64,000 bases of DNA from NCBI GenBank assembly GCA_020740485.1, contig DYMN01000001.1, positions 178,846 to 242,845 of the forward strand, written 5' to 3'. The notes under the pieces are model-generated. The model did no database searches. It was not told the DNA's origin and worked only from the letters and a program-made list of their open reading frames with translations. Source of the stretch: Polaribacter sp. (GTDB taxonomy: Bacteria; Bacteroidota; Bacteroidia; Flavobacteriales; Flavobacteriaceae). Both the position numbers and the translations under genes were made by a program. Shown here one piece after another: positions 8,251 to 17,940 of this stretch. Position 1 is the stretch's first letter; the number at the start of each line of letters is the position of its first letter.

Positions 8251-10695
8251 TTAATAAGCGTCTACGTCAACCAAAAATCTCACACTTCTGTACTGAGAAA
8301 TACTTTGAAAGTGATTTTTAATTTTACTTAATGTTTTTTTGGTTTGGTGCACGGATTGTTCCGGTGGGATTTTCAATAAGATGTCTTTAATAAAAAGTCC
8401 CCTAATTCTGCCGATGGGATGATTACTCGGTCCTAAAACATTCTCTTTAAAATAATTACGCATAGATTGACCGAGCCACTCGGAAGCTTCAGTTACGGTT
8501 ATAAAATTCTTGTGTTTTAAGCTGATCTTAATAATTCTGTAATAAGGAGGATACTTGTAGAGATTACGCTCTATTAATTGATTTTCAAATAGTTTTTGAT
8601 AATTTAATTCTTGAACCCATTGCAAAACCGGATGATTGGGATTGAAGGTTTGAATTAAAACTTTGCCTCTTTTACCTGATCTTCCTGCCCTTCCTGACAC
8701 TTGGACTAACATCTGAAAACTTCGTTCATGTGCTCTAAATTCAGGAAAGTTGAACAAAGCATCAGCATTGATTACTCCTACTAAGGACACATTTGAAAAA
8801 TCCAAACCTTTTGACAGCATTTGAGTACCAACTAATAGGTCCATTTCTTGTGCTTGAAACGCTGCGATGATATTGTAATAAGCATCTTTTCCCCTTGTGG
8901 TATCAAAATCCATTCTCCCAACAACATGATTAGGAAAGAGTTCTTTTAATTCATCTTCCAATTGTTCAGTTCCAAAACCTATGGTGGAAAGTGTTGGATT
9001 GCCACAAGCAGGACACTCTTTGGGCATTTCCGACACAAAATTGCAATAGTGACAACGCAATTCATTTTTCCCTTTATGATAGGTTAAACTGACATCGCAA
9101 TTAGGGCATTGAGGAGAAACACCACAAGTGGTACATTCTACCACAGGCGCATAACCACGTCTGTTTTGAAATAAGATGACTTGTTCTTTATTATCCAAAG
9201 CTGCTTGAATACTATCGATGAGTTGCTGTGTAAAATGCCCGTTCATCTCCTTTTTCTTTTGTGCAGTTTGAAGATTAATTAATTCAATTTCAGGCATTTC
9301 TACATTTCCAAATCTTTCGGTCAGCGTGACCAACCCAAATTTTTTAATGCTTACATTGTAATAGGTTTCTATAGCAGGTGTCGCCGTACCTAAAACAATT
9401 TTAGCCTTTTTTTGATTTCCCAACACAATAGCCGTATCGCGTGCATGATACCGTGGGGCAGGTTCAAATTGTTTATACGAAGTTTCGTGTTCTTCGTCAA
9501 TAATAATTAATTTTAAATTTTGGAAGGGTAACAACACAGCTGAACGAGCACCCACTATCAGTCTTGCATTAGGTTTATTTTGTAAAATGGCATTCCAAAC
9601 TTCTACTTTTTCGTTTTGATTGTATCGTGAGTGAAAAACAGTGGTTTGTTCCCCAAATACACGTTGAAGTCTAGCTAAAAGTTGTGTAGTCAGTGCAATT
9701 TCCGGGACTAAGTACAAAACCTGATTTCCTTGTTCGAGTTGTTCTTGAATCAAATGCATATATATTTCGGTCTTGCCTCCACCTGTTACACCGTGTAATA
9801 ACACTACTTGATGCTGCTTTAACTCGGTTTTAATTTCATCGAACTTCTGAATTTGAACCGGATTGAGATTGGGTAAACCTTTTTCTGAATGCACTGCTTT
9901 TATTCTGTCTTCTTGCAAATCATAAATTTCGAAAATTTTCTTTTCAAGCATTGCTTTTACAACAGCAGGACTTATTTTATGTTGTTTGACAAATGAGGTG
10001 TAAGCAATGGGTTTCCCGGTTACCGATTTTTCTTTAAAATATTGCAAGAGCATTTCCTTTTGTTTACTCCCTTTTAAGCTGTCTAATAAGGAAATCCACA
10101 GTGCTTCGTCTTGCCATTTTTCGTGTAACTGCAGGTATTTGGTGAATTTAGGAATATATTTTTCATAGAGCACCTCGTGTATAAGAACAGCCTTTTTTTC
10201 AATTAAACTCTTGATGATGGGTAGAACCGTTTTACGGGACAGAATATCACTTACTTTTTCTATGTCTAACATTTCATGGAATTGCAAAGCTTCAAAAATC
10301 AAAAATTCCTGATCTGTAAGCTTCATTTCGTCTTTAAAATCAGAATTTTTAACTATTTTAGTTTCGCTTTGCAATAGAAAAGCGGAAGGAAGAGACGCCT
10401 TCATTACTTCTCCCTCTGTACACATATAATATTCTGATATCCAATGCCAAAGCTCTATTTGATTTTGGGTAACAATGGGTTTTTCATCTAATATTTGATG
10501 AATTTCCTTCGTTTCATACGCCGTTGGAGCCTTGTGATGCATAGCAAACGCTATTCCTGTATATATTTTAGATTTTCCAAAAGGAACGGCTACGCGCATA
10601 CCTGTTTTAATAAAATATGCTTCATCTTTACTTATTTCGTAAGTAAAATTCATCTGTAGAGGAAGAGGCAATATGACGTCTAAGTAGTACTTCAA
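8251..10695 (-). CDS. priA: Primosomal protein N' (replication restart helicase PriA)
   Basis: A 3'-5' superfamily 2 DNA helicase that restarts stalled replication forks. It has a 3'-DNA-binding N-terminal domain (YYLDVILPLPL), a P-loop GVTGGGKTEIY, DEEH box, GTATPA motif III, and eight Zn-binding Cys in four CxxC pairs (CTTC, CPNC, CHYC, CPAC). SGRAGR is motif VI. The frame is open to an ATG at 10845, but that start lies upstream of the TATTTTTG box at 10835-10842, and the first ~50 residues do not look like PriA. Family homology begins at a TTG codon at 10695 (LKYYLDV), giving 814 aa. This start is inferred; a longer form from 10830 cannot be excluded. It is divergent from pheT. Confidence 0.9.
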   Translation of the reverse strand: MKYYLDVILPLPLQMNFTYEISKDEAYFIKTGMRVAVPFGKSKIYTGIAFAMHHKAPTAYETKEIHQILDEKPIVTQNQIELWHWISEYYMCTEGEVMKASLPSAFLLQSETKIVKNSDFKDEMKLTDQEFLIFEALQFHEMLDIEKVSDILSRKTVLPIIKSLIEKKAVLIHEVLYEKYIPKFTKYLQLHEKWQDEALWISLLDSLKGSKQKEMLLQYFKEKSVTGKPIAYTSFVKQHKISPAVVKAMLEKKIFEIYDLQEDRIKAVHSEKGLPNLNPVQIQKFDEIKTELKQHQVVLLHGVTGGGKTEIYMHLIQEQLEQGNQVLYLVPEIALTTQLLARLQRVFGEQTTVFHSRYNQNEKVEVWNAILQNKPNARLIVGARSAVLLPFQNLKLIIIDEEHETSYKQFEPAPRYHARDTAIVLGNQKKAKIVLGTATPAIETYYNVSIKKFGLVTLTERFGNVEMPEIELINLQTAQKKKEMNGHFTQQLIDSIQAALDNKEQVILFQNRRGYAPVVECTTCGVSPQCPNCDVSLTYHKGKNELRCHYCNFVSEMPKECPACGNPTLSTIGFGTEQLEDELKELFPNHVVGRMDFDTTRGKDAYYNIIAAFQAQEMDLLVGTQMLSKGLDFSNVSLVGVINADALFNFPEFRAHERSFQMLVQVSGRAGRSGKRGKVLIQTFNPNHPVLQWVQELNYQKLFENQLIERNLYKYPPYYRIIKISLKHKNFITVTEASEWLGQSMRNYFKENVLGPSNHPIGRIRGLFIKDILLKIPPEQSVHQTKKTLSKIKNHFQSISQYRSVRFLVDVDAY

Positions 10696-10834
10696 ATTTA
10701 GTTTAAATTCTTTTTTTTGATTAAATTTATTAATTTTTAATAAAATCTCAAAGTGGGAGATGTCAAGTGTATTTTTTACAATTTTAAGTTCGAATAAACG
10801 TCTCTCAGCTACTTTTTCTAAAAAAAACATTTTC

Positions 10835-10842
10835 CAAAAATA
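10835..10842 (-). promoter_or_regulatory. -7 box of priA
   Basis: TATTTTTG on minus, exact TAnnTTTG match. It implies either a long untranslated leader to the TTG at 10695 or translation from near the transcript 5' end. Confidence 0.5.
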
Positions 10843-10883
10843 CATATTTATTTTATTACACTTTTACATTTTGTCTAAAGTAC

Positions 10884-10891
10884 TATCTTTG
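10884..10891 (+). promoter_or_regulatory. -7 box of pheT
   Basis: TATCTTTG, exact TAnnTTTG match, 67 nt before the pheT ATG and about 42 bp from the divergent priA box. Confidence 0.55.
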
Positions 10892-10958
10892 CTTTTTTAA
10901 AAACAAACAGGGAAATAATTAGGTTTAACATCATAAACCTTAAACATCAGACTATTAT

Positions 10959-13388
10959 ATGAAAATAGCGTACAATTGGCTAAAAGAATTTATAAAAACA
11001 GACTGGGAAGCATCTAAAACAGGTGAGTTATTGACTGAATTAGGGCTTGAAGTAGAAGGCATTCATACATTTGAAAGTATAAAAGGCGGACTAAAGGGCG
11101 TTGTGACCGGTAAAGTGCTCACTTGCGAAAAACACCCTAATGCAGATAAATTAAGTATAACAACCGTTGATTTAGGCAATGGAAATCCGGTGCAAATTGT
11201 TTGCGGTGCACCCAATGTAGCTGCAGGACAAGTAGTTCCGGTGGCAACTATCGGTACTTTGCTCCACGACAAAACCGGAAAAGAATTTGCTATAAAAAAA
11301 GGGAATATTCGTGGAGAAGAAAGTCGCGGTATGATTTGCGCCGAAGACGAATTAGGTCTGGGCGATAGTCATGACGGAATTATGATTTTTGATGATAAAA
11401 CTCCCATTGGTAAATCGGTTGCCGATTTGTTTGATGCTTCAAGCGATGAAGTTTTTGAAATTGGGTTAACTCCGAACAGAGCTGATGCTATGAGCCACTA
11501 TGGCGTGGCAAGGGATTTAAGAGCAGGACTCAAACAATATGGGGTTAATTTAGAATTAATTACTCCTTCTGTAATTGATTTTAAAGTAGATGACACTACT
11601 AACAAAATAACAATTGATGTGGAAAGTGCTAATTTGGCACCGCGCTATACCGGTGTTACCATTTCTAATGTTAAAGTAAAAGAGTCGCCAAAATGGTTAC
11701 AAAACAGATTGAAATCTATTGGCATCAATCCCAAAAACAATATTGTAGATATCACGAATTTCGTACTCCATGAATTAGGTCAACCGTTACACGCATTTGA
11801 TGCAGACAAGGTGGAAGGGAAAAAAATCTTGGTAAAAAATCTTCCAACTGGAACTAAATTTGTCACTTTGGACGGAGTGGAAAGAACTTTACACGAAGAA
11901 GACATCATGATATGCGATGCCAACAGCACACCGCTTTGCATAGGTGGCGTTTTTGGAGGTTTAGATTCGGGTGTTTCAGAAAACACCAATAATATCTTTT
12001 TAGAAAGTGCCTATTTTAATCCGGTTTTAATTAGAAAAACAAGTAAAAGACACGCCTTAAATACGGATGCTTCATTTCGTTTTGAACGAGGCATTGACAT
12101 TGAATTCACCAAATACGCTCTGAAAAGAGCGGCTATGCTAATCATAGAATTAGCCGGAGGAAAAATTTCTTCTGAAATACAAGAATATTATCCTGAAAGT
12201 GTTAAAGAATTTGAAGTGGTTGTAAATTACAACAACATTCACAAATTAATTGGTCAAGAATTATCGAAAGATACCATTAAGAATATTTTAGCTTCATTGG
12301 ATATTAAAGTTCTAAGTGAAACAGAACAAATATTAGGTTTATTGGTTCCATCGTATCGTGTTGATGTGCTTCGTGAAGCGGATATAATAGAAGAAATTAT
12401 TCGTATCTACGGATATAACAACATCAATTTTTCTGACAAACTCAACACCTCCTTATCTTTTATGGAATTTGATAAAGAGAAATATGAAAACTTATTAGCT
12501 AATCAATTAGTGTCACAGGGTTTTTATGAAAACATGTCTAATTCATTGACAAAACCGGAATTGGTTAATCTAAGTGAGACTTTAAATCAAGAACATAATG
12601 TATTAATGCTTAATCCATTGAGTTCCGATTTGGAAGCTATGCGACAAAGTATGTTGTTCAATGCTTTGGAAAATGTAGCTTATAATCAAAACCGTCAGCA
12701 AAACAATGTTCGATTTTTTGAATTCGGGAAAACATATCATAAATATGATAATGGTTATAATGAATTAAAACACCTCGCAATCGTAATTTCAGGAAAACAA
12801 TTTGAAGGGCATTGGCAAATGCAAGAACAACCTTCAGATTACTTTTATCTAAAAGGAATTGTGATAGGATTAATGCAGAAAATAGGAATGCAAAAAATCA
12901 CGGTAAAACCGACTAAATCGGATTTATTTTCAGAAGGATTAGGTGTGTACCACGATGGGAAGTTAATAGCCGACTTAGGTTTAGTTAGGAAAAATATAGC
13001 AAAAGAATTTGGGGTAAAACAAGATGTGTTTTTTGCGGATGTAAAGATACAATCTCTGTTTGATTTTGTTCAAAATTATCAAACTAAATACACCGAATTA
13101 CCTAAATTCCCAAGTGTTAAAAGAGATTTAGCACTCTTGCTTGATCTAAATGTAACCTATGCAGATTTGTATAACGTATCTTATCAAACAGAAAGAAACT
13201 TGCTAAAAGAAGTAGATTTGTTTGATGTATATGAAGGGAAAAACCTTCCTGATGGTAAAAAATCGTATGCAGTATCTTTTGTATTACGAGATGACAATGC
13301 CACTCTCAATGAAAAACAAATAGAAAAAGTGATGAGCAAATTGCAAAATGCATTTGAAACCCAGTTTGGGGCGGAGTTGAGGAAATAA
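10959..13388 (+). CDS. pheT: Phenylalanine--tRNA ligase beta subunit
   Basis: The beta subunit of the alpha2/beta2 enzyme that charges tRNA-Phe. The 809-aa length is normal. An EMAP/OB-fold tRNA-binding domain occupies about 40-150 (VTGKVLTCEKHPNADKLSI). The B3/B4 editing region (FRFERGID, LGQPLHAFDADK), the B5 domain, a catalytic-like core (FFEFGKTYH) and a C-terminal FDX-ACB anticodon-binding domain (FPSVKRDLALLLD) follow. pheS is not adjacent, so the subunits are encoded apart, as is common in Bacteroidota. It is closed by a strong terminator. Confidence 0.95.
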   Translation: MKIAYNWLKEFIKTDWEASKTGELLTELGLEVEGIHTFESIKGGLKGVVTGKVLTCEKHPNADKLSITTVDLGNGNPVQIVCGAPNVAAGQVVPVATIGTLLHDKTGKEFAIKKGNIRGEESRGMICAEDELGLGDSHDGIMIFDDKTPIGKSVADLFDASSDEVFEIGLTPNRADAMSHYGVARDLRAGLKQYGVNLELITPSVIDFKVDDTTNKITIDVESANLAPRYTGVTISNVKVKESPKWLQNRLKSIGINPKNNIVDITNFVLHELGQPLHAFDADKVEGKKILVKNLPTGTKFVTLDGVERTLHEEDIMICDANSTPLCIGGVFGGLDSGVSENTNNIFLESAYFNPVLIRKTSKRHALNTDASFRFERGIDIEFTKYALKRAAMLIIELAGGKISSEIQEYYPESVKEFEVVVNYNNIHKLIGQELSKDTIKNILASLDIKVLSETEQILGLLVPSYRVDVLREADIIEEIIRIYGYNNINFSDKLNTSLSFMEFDKEKYENLLANQLVSQGFYENMSNSLTKPELVNLSETLNQEHNVLMLNPLSSDLEAMRQSMLFNALENVAYNQNRQQNNVRFFEFGKTYHKYDNGYNELKHLAIVISGKQFEGHWQMQEQPSDYFYLKGIVIGLMQKIGMQKITVKPTKSDLFSEGLGVYHDGKLIADLGLVRKNIAKEFGVKQDVFFADVKIQSLFDFVQNYQTKYTELPKFPSVKRDLALLLDLNVTYADLYNVSYQTERNLLKEVDLFDVYEGKNLPDGKKSYAVSFVLRDDNATLNEKQIEKVMSKLQNAFETQFGAELRK

Positions 13389-13421
13389 AAAAAGCCGTTC
13401 TATTATAGAACGGCTTTTTTT
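13388..13421. terminator. Strong bidirectional terminator after pheT
   Basis: Perfect 12-bp stem AAAGCCGTTCTA (13391-13402) / TAGAACGGCTTT (13406-13417), with A-run before and T-run after. It serves pheT on plus and could also stop read-through from the minus-strand ABC permease. Confidence 0.9.
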
Positions 13422-13514
13422 CTATTACATACTCAACGCTATTATATTAAATTTTTGATTGTTTTATGAAGATTATGGCAATTGCGGATATTTCCTTTCC
13501 CGGTAGCAACCTAT

Positions 13515-14345
13515 CTACAGGTCTCTTTTATTTAACAGTAAATAAGTGAGGTAAATAAACAAAGCCGTCCAAATACTTACAATTAAAATAGTTGTAAAAT
13601 GTACTGAAAAATCTTTTTGCACTGTTTCTCCTATTTGATTGGCAACGGTTTTCACTGCATTAAAACGGGTAAACGGTTCTTTAATTAAATTAGCCATGGC
13701 ATTTAGGGGGAGAAATTGAGCAATAGCTTCATGGTTTTCCCATTTCCAATTCCAGCGCATCAATCCAATAAAAATCGCTTCAAAGATAGACCAAAGAATT
13801 AGTACTCCTATGGCAAAAGCGGAGCGTTTTATCCATACACCCAAAAATAAACCTAAGCTAAAAAAAGCAACTAATTTTATAAAATAGGCTAATAAATATT
13901 CCAAATCTGAGAGAACGATGGCCCATTCGGTAAAATCGGAATAGATGAGTCCCAAAATCAAGGTGGTAATTCCGACAAATAGCGTAGAAATCAAGGCAAA
14001 CAACACTACGGTGTAGAATTTTGACAATACAAATTCCTTCTTGCTGAGTCCGTCAATTAAATTTTGTTTTAAAGTGTTGAAACTGTATTCATTACTCATC
14101 ATCGATACAATTACTAACATCAAAAATATTTTTAATACAGCCGCTAAATAGGTGTTCAAATGCCAGATATACGGAAAATTGAAAATACCTTGTGCTGCGA
14201 GATCAAACTTGACAGGTCCCACTTCAAAATTGATAGAGGCTACTAATGCCAAAGAAGTTAGTAAGGTAAAATAAGAAATAATTAATAGTTTACTTCCGCG
14301 ATGGTAGCGGATTTTGTGGAGTTCTATACTTAATAATCTTAACAT
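13515..14345 (-). CDS. ABC-2 type permease
   Basis: A 276-aa integral membrane protein with about six hydrophobic segments and the N-terminal pattern MLRLLSIELHKIRYHRGSK typical of ABC-2 permeases (short cytoplasmic amphipathic helix, then TM1). The MSNEYSFNTLKQNLIDGLSKKEF cytoplasmic loop is the usual coupling region. It follows the ATPase at 14560-15453 on the same strand, and the two are expected to form one exporter. The substrate is not evident. The spacer to the ATPase holds a 9-nt tandem repeat. Confidence 0.85.
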   Translation of the reverse strand: MLRLLSIELHKIRYHRGSKLLIISYFTLLTSLALVASINFEVGPVKFDLAAQGIFNFPYIWHLNTYLAAVLKIFLMLVIVSMMSNEYSFNTLKQNLIDGLSKKEFVLSKFYTVVLFALISTLFVGITTLILGLIYSDFTEWAIVLSDLEYLLAYFIKLVAFFSLGLFLGVWIKRSAFAIGVLILWSIFEAIFIGLMRWNWKWENHEAIAQFLPLNAMANLIKEPFTRFNAVKTVANQIGETVQKDFSVHFTTILIVSIWTALFIYLTYLLLNKRDL

Positions 14346-14356
14346 GGCGCTGGTTG

Positions 14357-14429
14357 TTGATACTTTTGTTACTGTTGATACCTATTGTTACTATTGTTAC
14401 TGTCGATACTATTGCTACTGCTTGCACTG
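14357..14429. repeat. Degenerate 9-nt tandem repeat between the ABC genes
   Basis: About eight copies of a 9-nt unit close to TTGTTACTG/TTGATACTA (one copy has an extra base). The array lies 11 nt upstream of the permease start codon and downstream of the ATPase stop. It is non-coding in the operon direction. Confidence 0.7.
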
Positions 14430-14559
14430 ATTTTGTTGGAGTGTCTTACTTTTTATTCTGTTTTAATACGCTACTTGTGAGATGATTTGCAAAAAATCCT
14501 AATAAATAAAAAAACGGTGAGAATCTATTTAATCTGCGTTATTTGTGTTCTATTAATAT

Positions 14560-15453
14560 TTATTCTGTCAAATCTAAAAAACGTTGTTCTAAAGTTGGTT
14601 TGGTTTTTCGTAAATGGGAAACCAAGATGTTTTTTTCTGTTAAAAACTTATTTAGCAGGGCACTATCGATATCCTGATTGAGATAACACAACACATAATC
14701 GGGTTCATTAGTGATTTTATCAATTCCGCTGTAGTTTTGAAGAAGCTTTGATATTTCTTCAAAGGTTTTATCGGTTTTGATCTCAATCATACCAAAGGAT
14801 TGGGTCATTTGTTCCGTACGACCTTCGTATAATTTTTTTCCCTTTTGCAACACCACAACATGAGAGCACACTTTTTCAACTTCATCTAACAAATGAGAGG
14901 CAAGTAATATGGTGGTTCCTTGTTGAGAAATCAGTTTGATGATGCTTCTTATATCTTGGATTCCTTTGGGGTCTAAACCGTTTGTTGGTTCGTCTAAAAT
15001 GAGTATTTCAGGGTCGTTTAATAGGGCAGAGGCAATGGCTAATCGTTGCTTCATTCCTAATGAATAGGTGCTAAAACGGTCATTTTTTCTTTCAAAAAGA
15101 TTGACAAGTATTAATTTTTCATCGATTTTTGAAAAGGAGACTTCTTTGATTTTACAAACCAACTCCAAATTTTGACGTGCTGTCATATAAGGGTAGAAGT
15201 TAGGTCGCTCAATAATTGCACCGATTTTTTTTAAAGCCTCATGCGTAGATATTTTACCATTGAACCATTGAAAACTACCCGAAGTGGGATTAACAACATT
15301 GAGTAACATCCCTAAAGTGGTTGATTTTCCACTTCCATTAGGCCCTAAAATGCCATATACATTTCCTCTTTCTAATCGAAAAGAAAGTTGATTTACGGCG
15401 TGAATATTCCCGTATTTTTTATCGAGTTGATGGAGTTGTAATATAGTATTCAA
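14560..15453 (-). CDS. ABC transporter ATP-binding protein
   Basis: A 297-aa nucleotide-binding subunit of a type 2 ABC exporter. Walker A is GPNGSGKST (about 37-45), the signature is YSLGMKQRL, Walker B is ILILDEPTNGLDP, and the switch His is in LLASHLLDEVE. The C-terminal extension after about residue 220 is the regulatory tail seen in CcmA/DrrA-type ATPases. It is the upstream gene of a pair with the permease at 13515-14345. Substrate unknown. Confidence 0.92.
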   Translation of the reverse strand: MNTILQLHQLDKKYGNIHAVNQLSFRLERGNVYGILGPNGSGKSTTLGMLLNVVNPTSGSFQWFNGKISTHEALKKIGAIIERPNFYPYMTARQNLELVCKIKEVSFSKIDEKLILVNLFERKNDRFSTYSLGMKQRLAIASALLNDPEILILDEPTNGLDPKGIQDIRSIIKLISQQGTTILLASHLLDEVEKVCSHVVVLQKGKKLYEGRTEQMTQSFGMIEIKTDKTFEEISKLLQNYSGIDKITNEPDYVLCYLNQDIDSALLNKFLTEKNILVSHLRKTKPTLEQRFLDLTE

Positions 15454-15857
15454 AGTTGATTTATTTATCTTTTGTAAGACGATTGAACTATTTACTTGTT
15501 ACAATCATTTTCTTCATAAAAACGACTTTTGGAAAATGATTTTTTTGAAATTTGTAATTTAGACAAATAGAAAGAATAGAAAAAAAACAAAACAGATATG
15601 CAATATAAGTAAATGTGAAAAAATATGTTGTTTTCATTGACTAAAAATTAGTAATAATTTTTTTTGTATATTTATTTGTATATCAGATTATTTTTTAAAT
15701 TTGTGTCAGAATTTAACCTCTTAAATTTATAGAACACTTTTATCATAAGTAATCGTTAGTTTTTTAAAAGCTAAAATAAATTGGGCATAGATAATATATT
15801 TTTTAACTTTTTTTGGCTTTAAAGTTGCGTTATTACAATTTAAAAATTTATAACCTC
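15454..15857. other. Divergent intergenic region
   Basis: About 400 bp, strongly AT-rich, between the ABC ATPase (minus) and a lipoprotein gene (plus). A plus-strand TAAATTTG box lies at 15696-15703, leaving a leader of about 150 nt to the lipoprotein ATG. No other gene or RNA is visible. Confidence 0.4.
15696..15703 (+). promoter_or_regulatory. Possible -7 box of the lipoprotein gene
   Basis: TAAATTTG matches TAnnTTTG exactly but lies about 150 nt upstream of the start codon. Such boxes arise by chance in AT-rich DNA, so confidence is low. Confidence 0.3.
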
Positions 15858-17876
15858 ATGAAAAAATTTTTAACATCACTTATTCTTATTGTTTCTATTC
15901 TTTTATCAAGTTGTGGTAAAGATGACATTCTACCTAAAGACGATCCTTTTTTGAGTGGTGCGCTTACCTCGGCAACCGTTCAACAGATAGAAGGCAGATG
16001 GGCTATTGTTCAGTTGAAATTTGAAGGGAAATTAAGTGATGTCCCCATTAATATTGCTGAATGCGGTCGAGATTTTTTTGATATTAAATCAGAAGGAGTA
16101 TACAGGGAATACTTATTTCACGATTCGCAATGTATTCCTGATTCAAACACCTTTAATTGGACTTTGTCAAACGGGGTTGTAACACTCACTGACGGAGTTA
16201 ATAAAGATCAATGGGTTATTACAGAATTAGACCCTAATAGAATGGTATTCAAATATCGATACAATGTTGACTCTGATGCTGAATTAGAAATTATTGATGT
16301 TATCTGTAATCGTTATGAACCTCCTTGTGAAATAGATATCTATTCTCAAACCTTTTATCAAGATTTTATGGCTGAAAATAATGATAAAATTTTACTCAAA
16401 TGGGATGCGTATAGTGGCTATAATGATTTTGTTAAATATGAGATATACAGATTAGGAGAAAATTGTGATACTACAAATAAAGAGTTGGTAACTACGATAA
16501 CTGATGTAAATCAAAATTCTTTTATAGACCTTACGCCACCTCCTTATGCACAAATATGTTATGTTTTAAAAATTTACACTAATGCAGGACTTTTAGGAGA
16601 AAGTTATCCGATAGGAGTAGATACCGGCTCTATCGTAGTTCCGCATATAAATTTATCAGCGCCGATTTTAAATGCAAATAAATCAGTGGTGTTAAATTGG
16701 GAAACTTATAAGGGCTATTATTTTTCTCATTATGAAATAGAAGTGCGCAATTATTCTTCCGGTTATGGTGGAGGTTCTGGAGAAGAAAGAGTGGCAGTGA
16801 TTAATAATATAGCTACTACCCAAACTACTGTAGAATTACCTTATGTAAAAAATCCTGTATTCGTTATAAATGTCTATAATATCTTCGGTAGCAGAAATCA
16901 GTTTGTTGTAGAAGGTCAAAACCAACAAAGTACTAATTTCTCAAGGAATGAAATTCTACCTGTTAACTTTATTCATCTTTTGGCATATTCTCCTAATGAA
17001 TCAATAATTTATTTTACAGATTATAACAATTTGTACAGATATAATTACAACACTTATCAAATTGAAAATTCATTTGTGCTCAATAGCTCTTCCATTAATT
17101 TTATTAAAGTTTTTGAATCTTCATTCGGGACAGAGGTATTTGTTCATGTAGGTTTTGAGATTAAAGTTTTCGATGCAAATTTGAATTTTAAATACAATCT
17201 TGAAAGCTCGGTTTCAAGCCCTGAAATGCTTGAACATACTGAAAATAATTATTGGTTAATTACGGATAGAGAAAAACTATATTCCTTTTCAAGAACCAAT
17301 AACACCTTGAATTTGTTGAGCTCTAATAATTTATACAATCAAAATTTTTGTTGTAGTTTAATTAATGTTTTGGATATTGGGCAAAATAGAATATTGGTGG
17401 GCAATGCTACTCAAGACCACGGCTTAAAAATTAGCATAGACAACAATGGAATATTGAGCTCTAATTCCGTTTCGGTGAGTGTTAATACAACTTCGGAAAT
17501 GAGTGGTTATTACTTGTTTTCAAAATCGCAACAATATCTTATCAACAGGGGAGATAAAACAGTTTATTCAACTCAATCCTACAATTTGATAACCACTTTA
17601 AATCAAAATTTTTATCCTTCAGGTTTAAACAACAATGGAACAAAGATTTTAGGCACAAGTAATAGCTCGGATGCTTCACAAGAGAGTAATCAAGAAAAGA
17701 AAGTAAAAATAATAAGCTATCCTGCTTTAGCAGAACAAGTATATGATGCTAAGGGTTATCCACAATATGTTTTTCAAAATCATTTAGGAAAGATTGTGTC
17801 CGTATCCAAAGGGTTTAAAGGACAATTAAACTACAGTTCAAATGAAAAGGATATTTTCATTGAAATAATTGAATAG
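15858..17876 (+). CDS. Large lipoprotein with lipocalin-like, FN3-like and propeller-like regions
   Basis: A 672-aa lipoprotein. The signal is MKKFLTSLILIVSILLSSC with lipobox LSSC. The next residues GKDD fit the K-D/E-D/E-type export signal described for surface lipoproteins of Bacteroidota, so outer-surface display is likely. Residues about 40-140 look lipocalin-like (IEGRWAIVQLKFEG, then a beta-rich stretch ending FKYRY). Two fibronectin III-like domains follow (ILLKWDAYSGYNDFVKYEIYR; VVLNWETYKGYYFSHYEIEV). The C-terminal ~300 residues are repeated short beta strands such as a propeller would give. The start at 15858 is chosen over a frame start at 15813 because it gives the signal peptide. 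Function and ligand are unknown. Confidence 0.85.
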   Translation: MKKFLTSLILIVSILLSSCGKDDILPKDDPFLSGALTSATVQQIEGRWAIVQLKFEGKLSDVPINIAECGRDFFDIKSEGVYREYLFHDSQCIPDSNTFNWTLSNGVVTLTDGVNKDQWVITELDPNRMVFKYRYNVDSDAELEIIDVICNRYEPPCEIDIYSQTFYQDFMAENNDKILLKWDAYSGYNDFVKYEIYRLGENCDTTNKELVTTITDVNQNSFIDLTPPPYAQICYVLKIYTNAGLLGESYPIGVDTGSIVVPHINLSAPILNANKSVVLNWETYKGYYFSHYEIEVRNYSSGYGGGSGEERVAVINNIATTQTTVELPYVKNPVFVINVYNIFGSRNQFVVEGQNQQSTNFSRNEILPVNFIHLLAYSPNESIIYFTDYNNLYRYNYNTYQIENSFVLNSSSINFIKVFESSFGTEVFVHVGFEIKVFDANLNFKYNLESSVSSPEMLEHTENNYWLITDREKLYSFSRTNNTLNLLSSNNLYNQNFCCSLINVLDIGQNRILVGNATQDHGLKISIDNNGILSSNSVSVSVNTTSEMSGYYLFSKSQQYLINRGDKTVYSTQSYNLITTLNQNFYPSGLNNNGTKILGTSNSSDASQESNQEKKVKIISYPALAEQVYDAKGYPQYVFQNHLGKIVSVSKGFKGQLNYSSNEKDIFIEIIE

Positions 17877-17940
17877 ATGAACTTGATAAATTCAAATAGA
17901 TAACAAAAAAAATAGGGAGCGGCAAATGTAAAAGGTATTT

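Noticed and set aside
8115..8321. 68-aa plus-strand frame between the sRNA candidate and priA
   Set aside because: It overlaps the terminator and the end of priA, has no promoter or coding character, and is explained by the GC-richer hairpin stretch.
14487..14681. 64-aa plus-strand frame near the ABC ATPase
   Set aside because: It overlaps the antisense of the ABC ATPase 3' end and has no promoter or family resemblance.
13515..15453. ABC exporter considered as an antibiotic or bacteriocin resistance island
   Set aside because: No biosynthetic, immunity or regulatory genes are adjacent. Only a generic ABC-2 pair can be supported.
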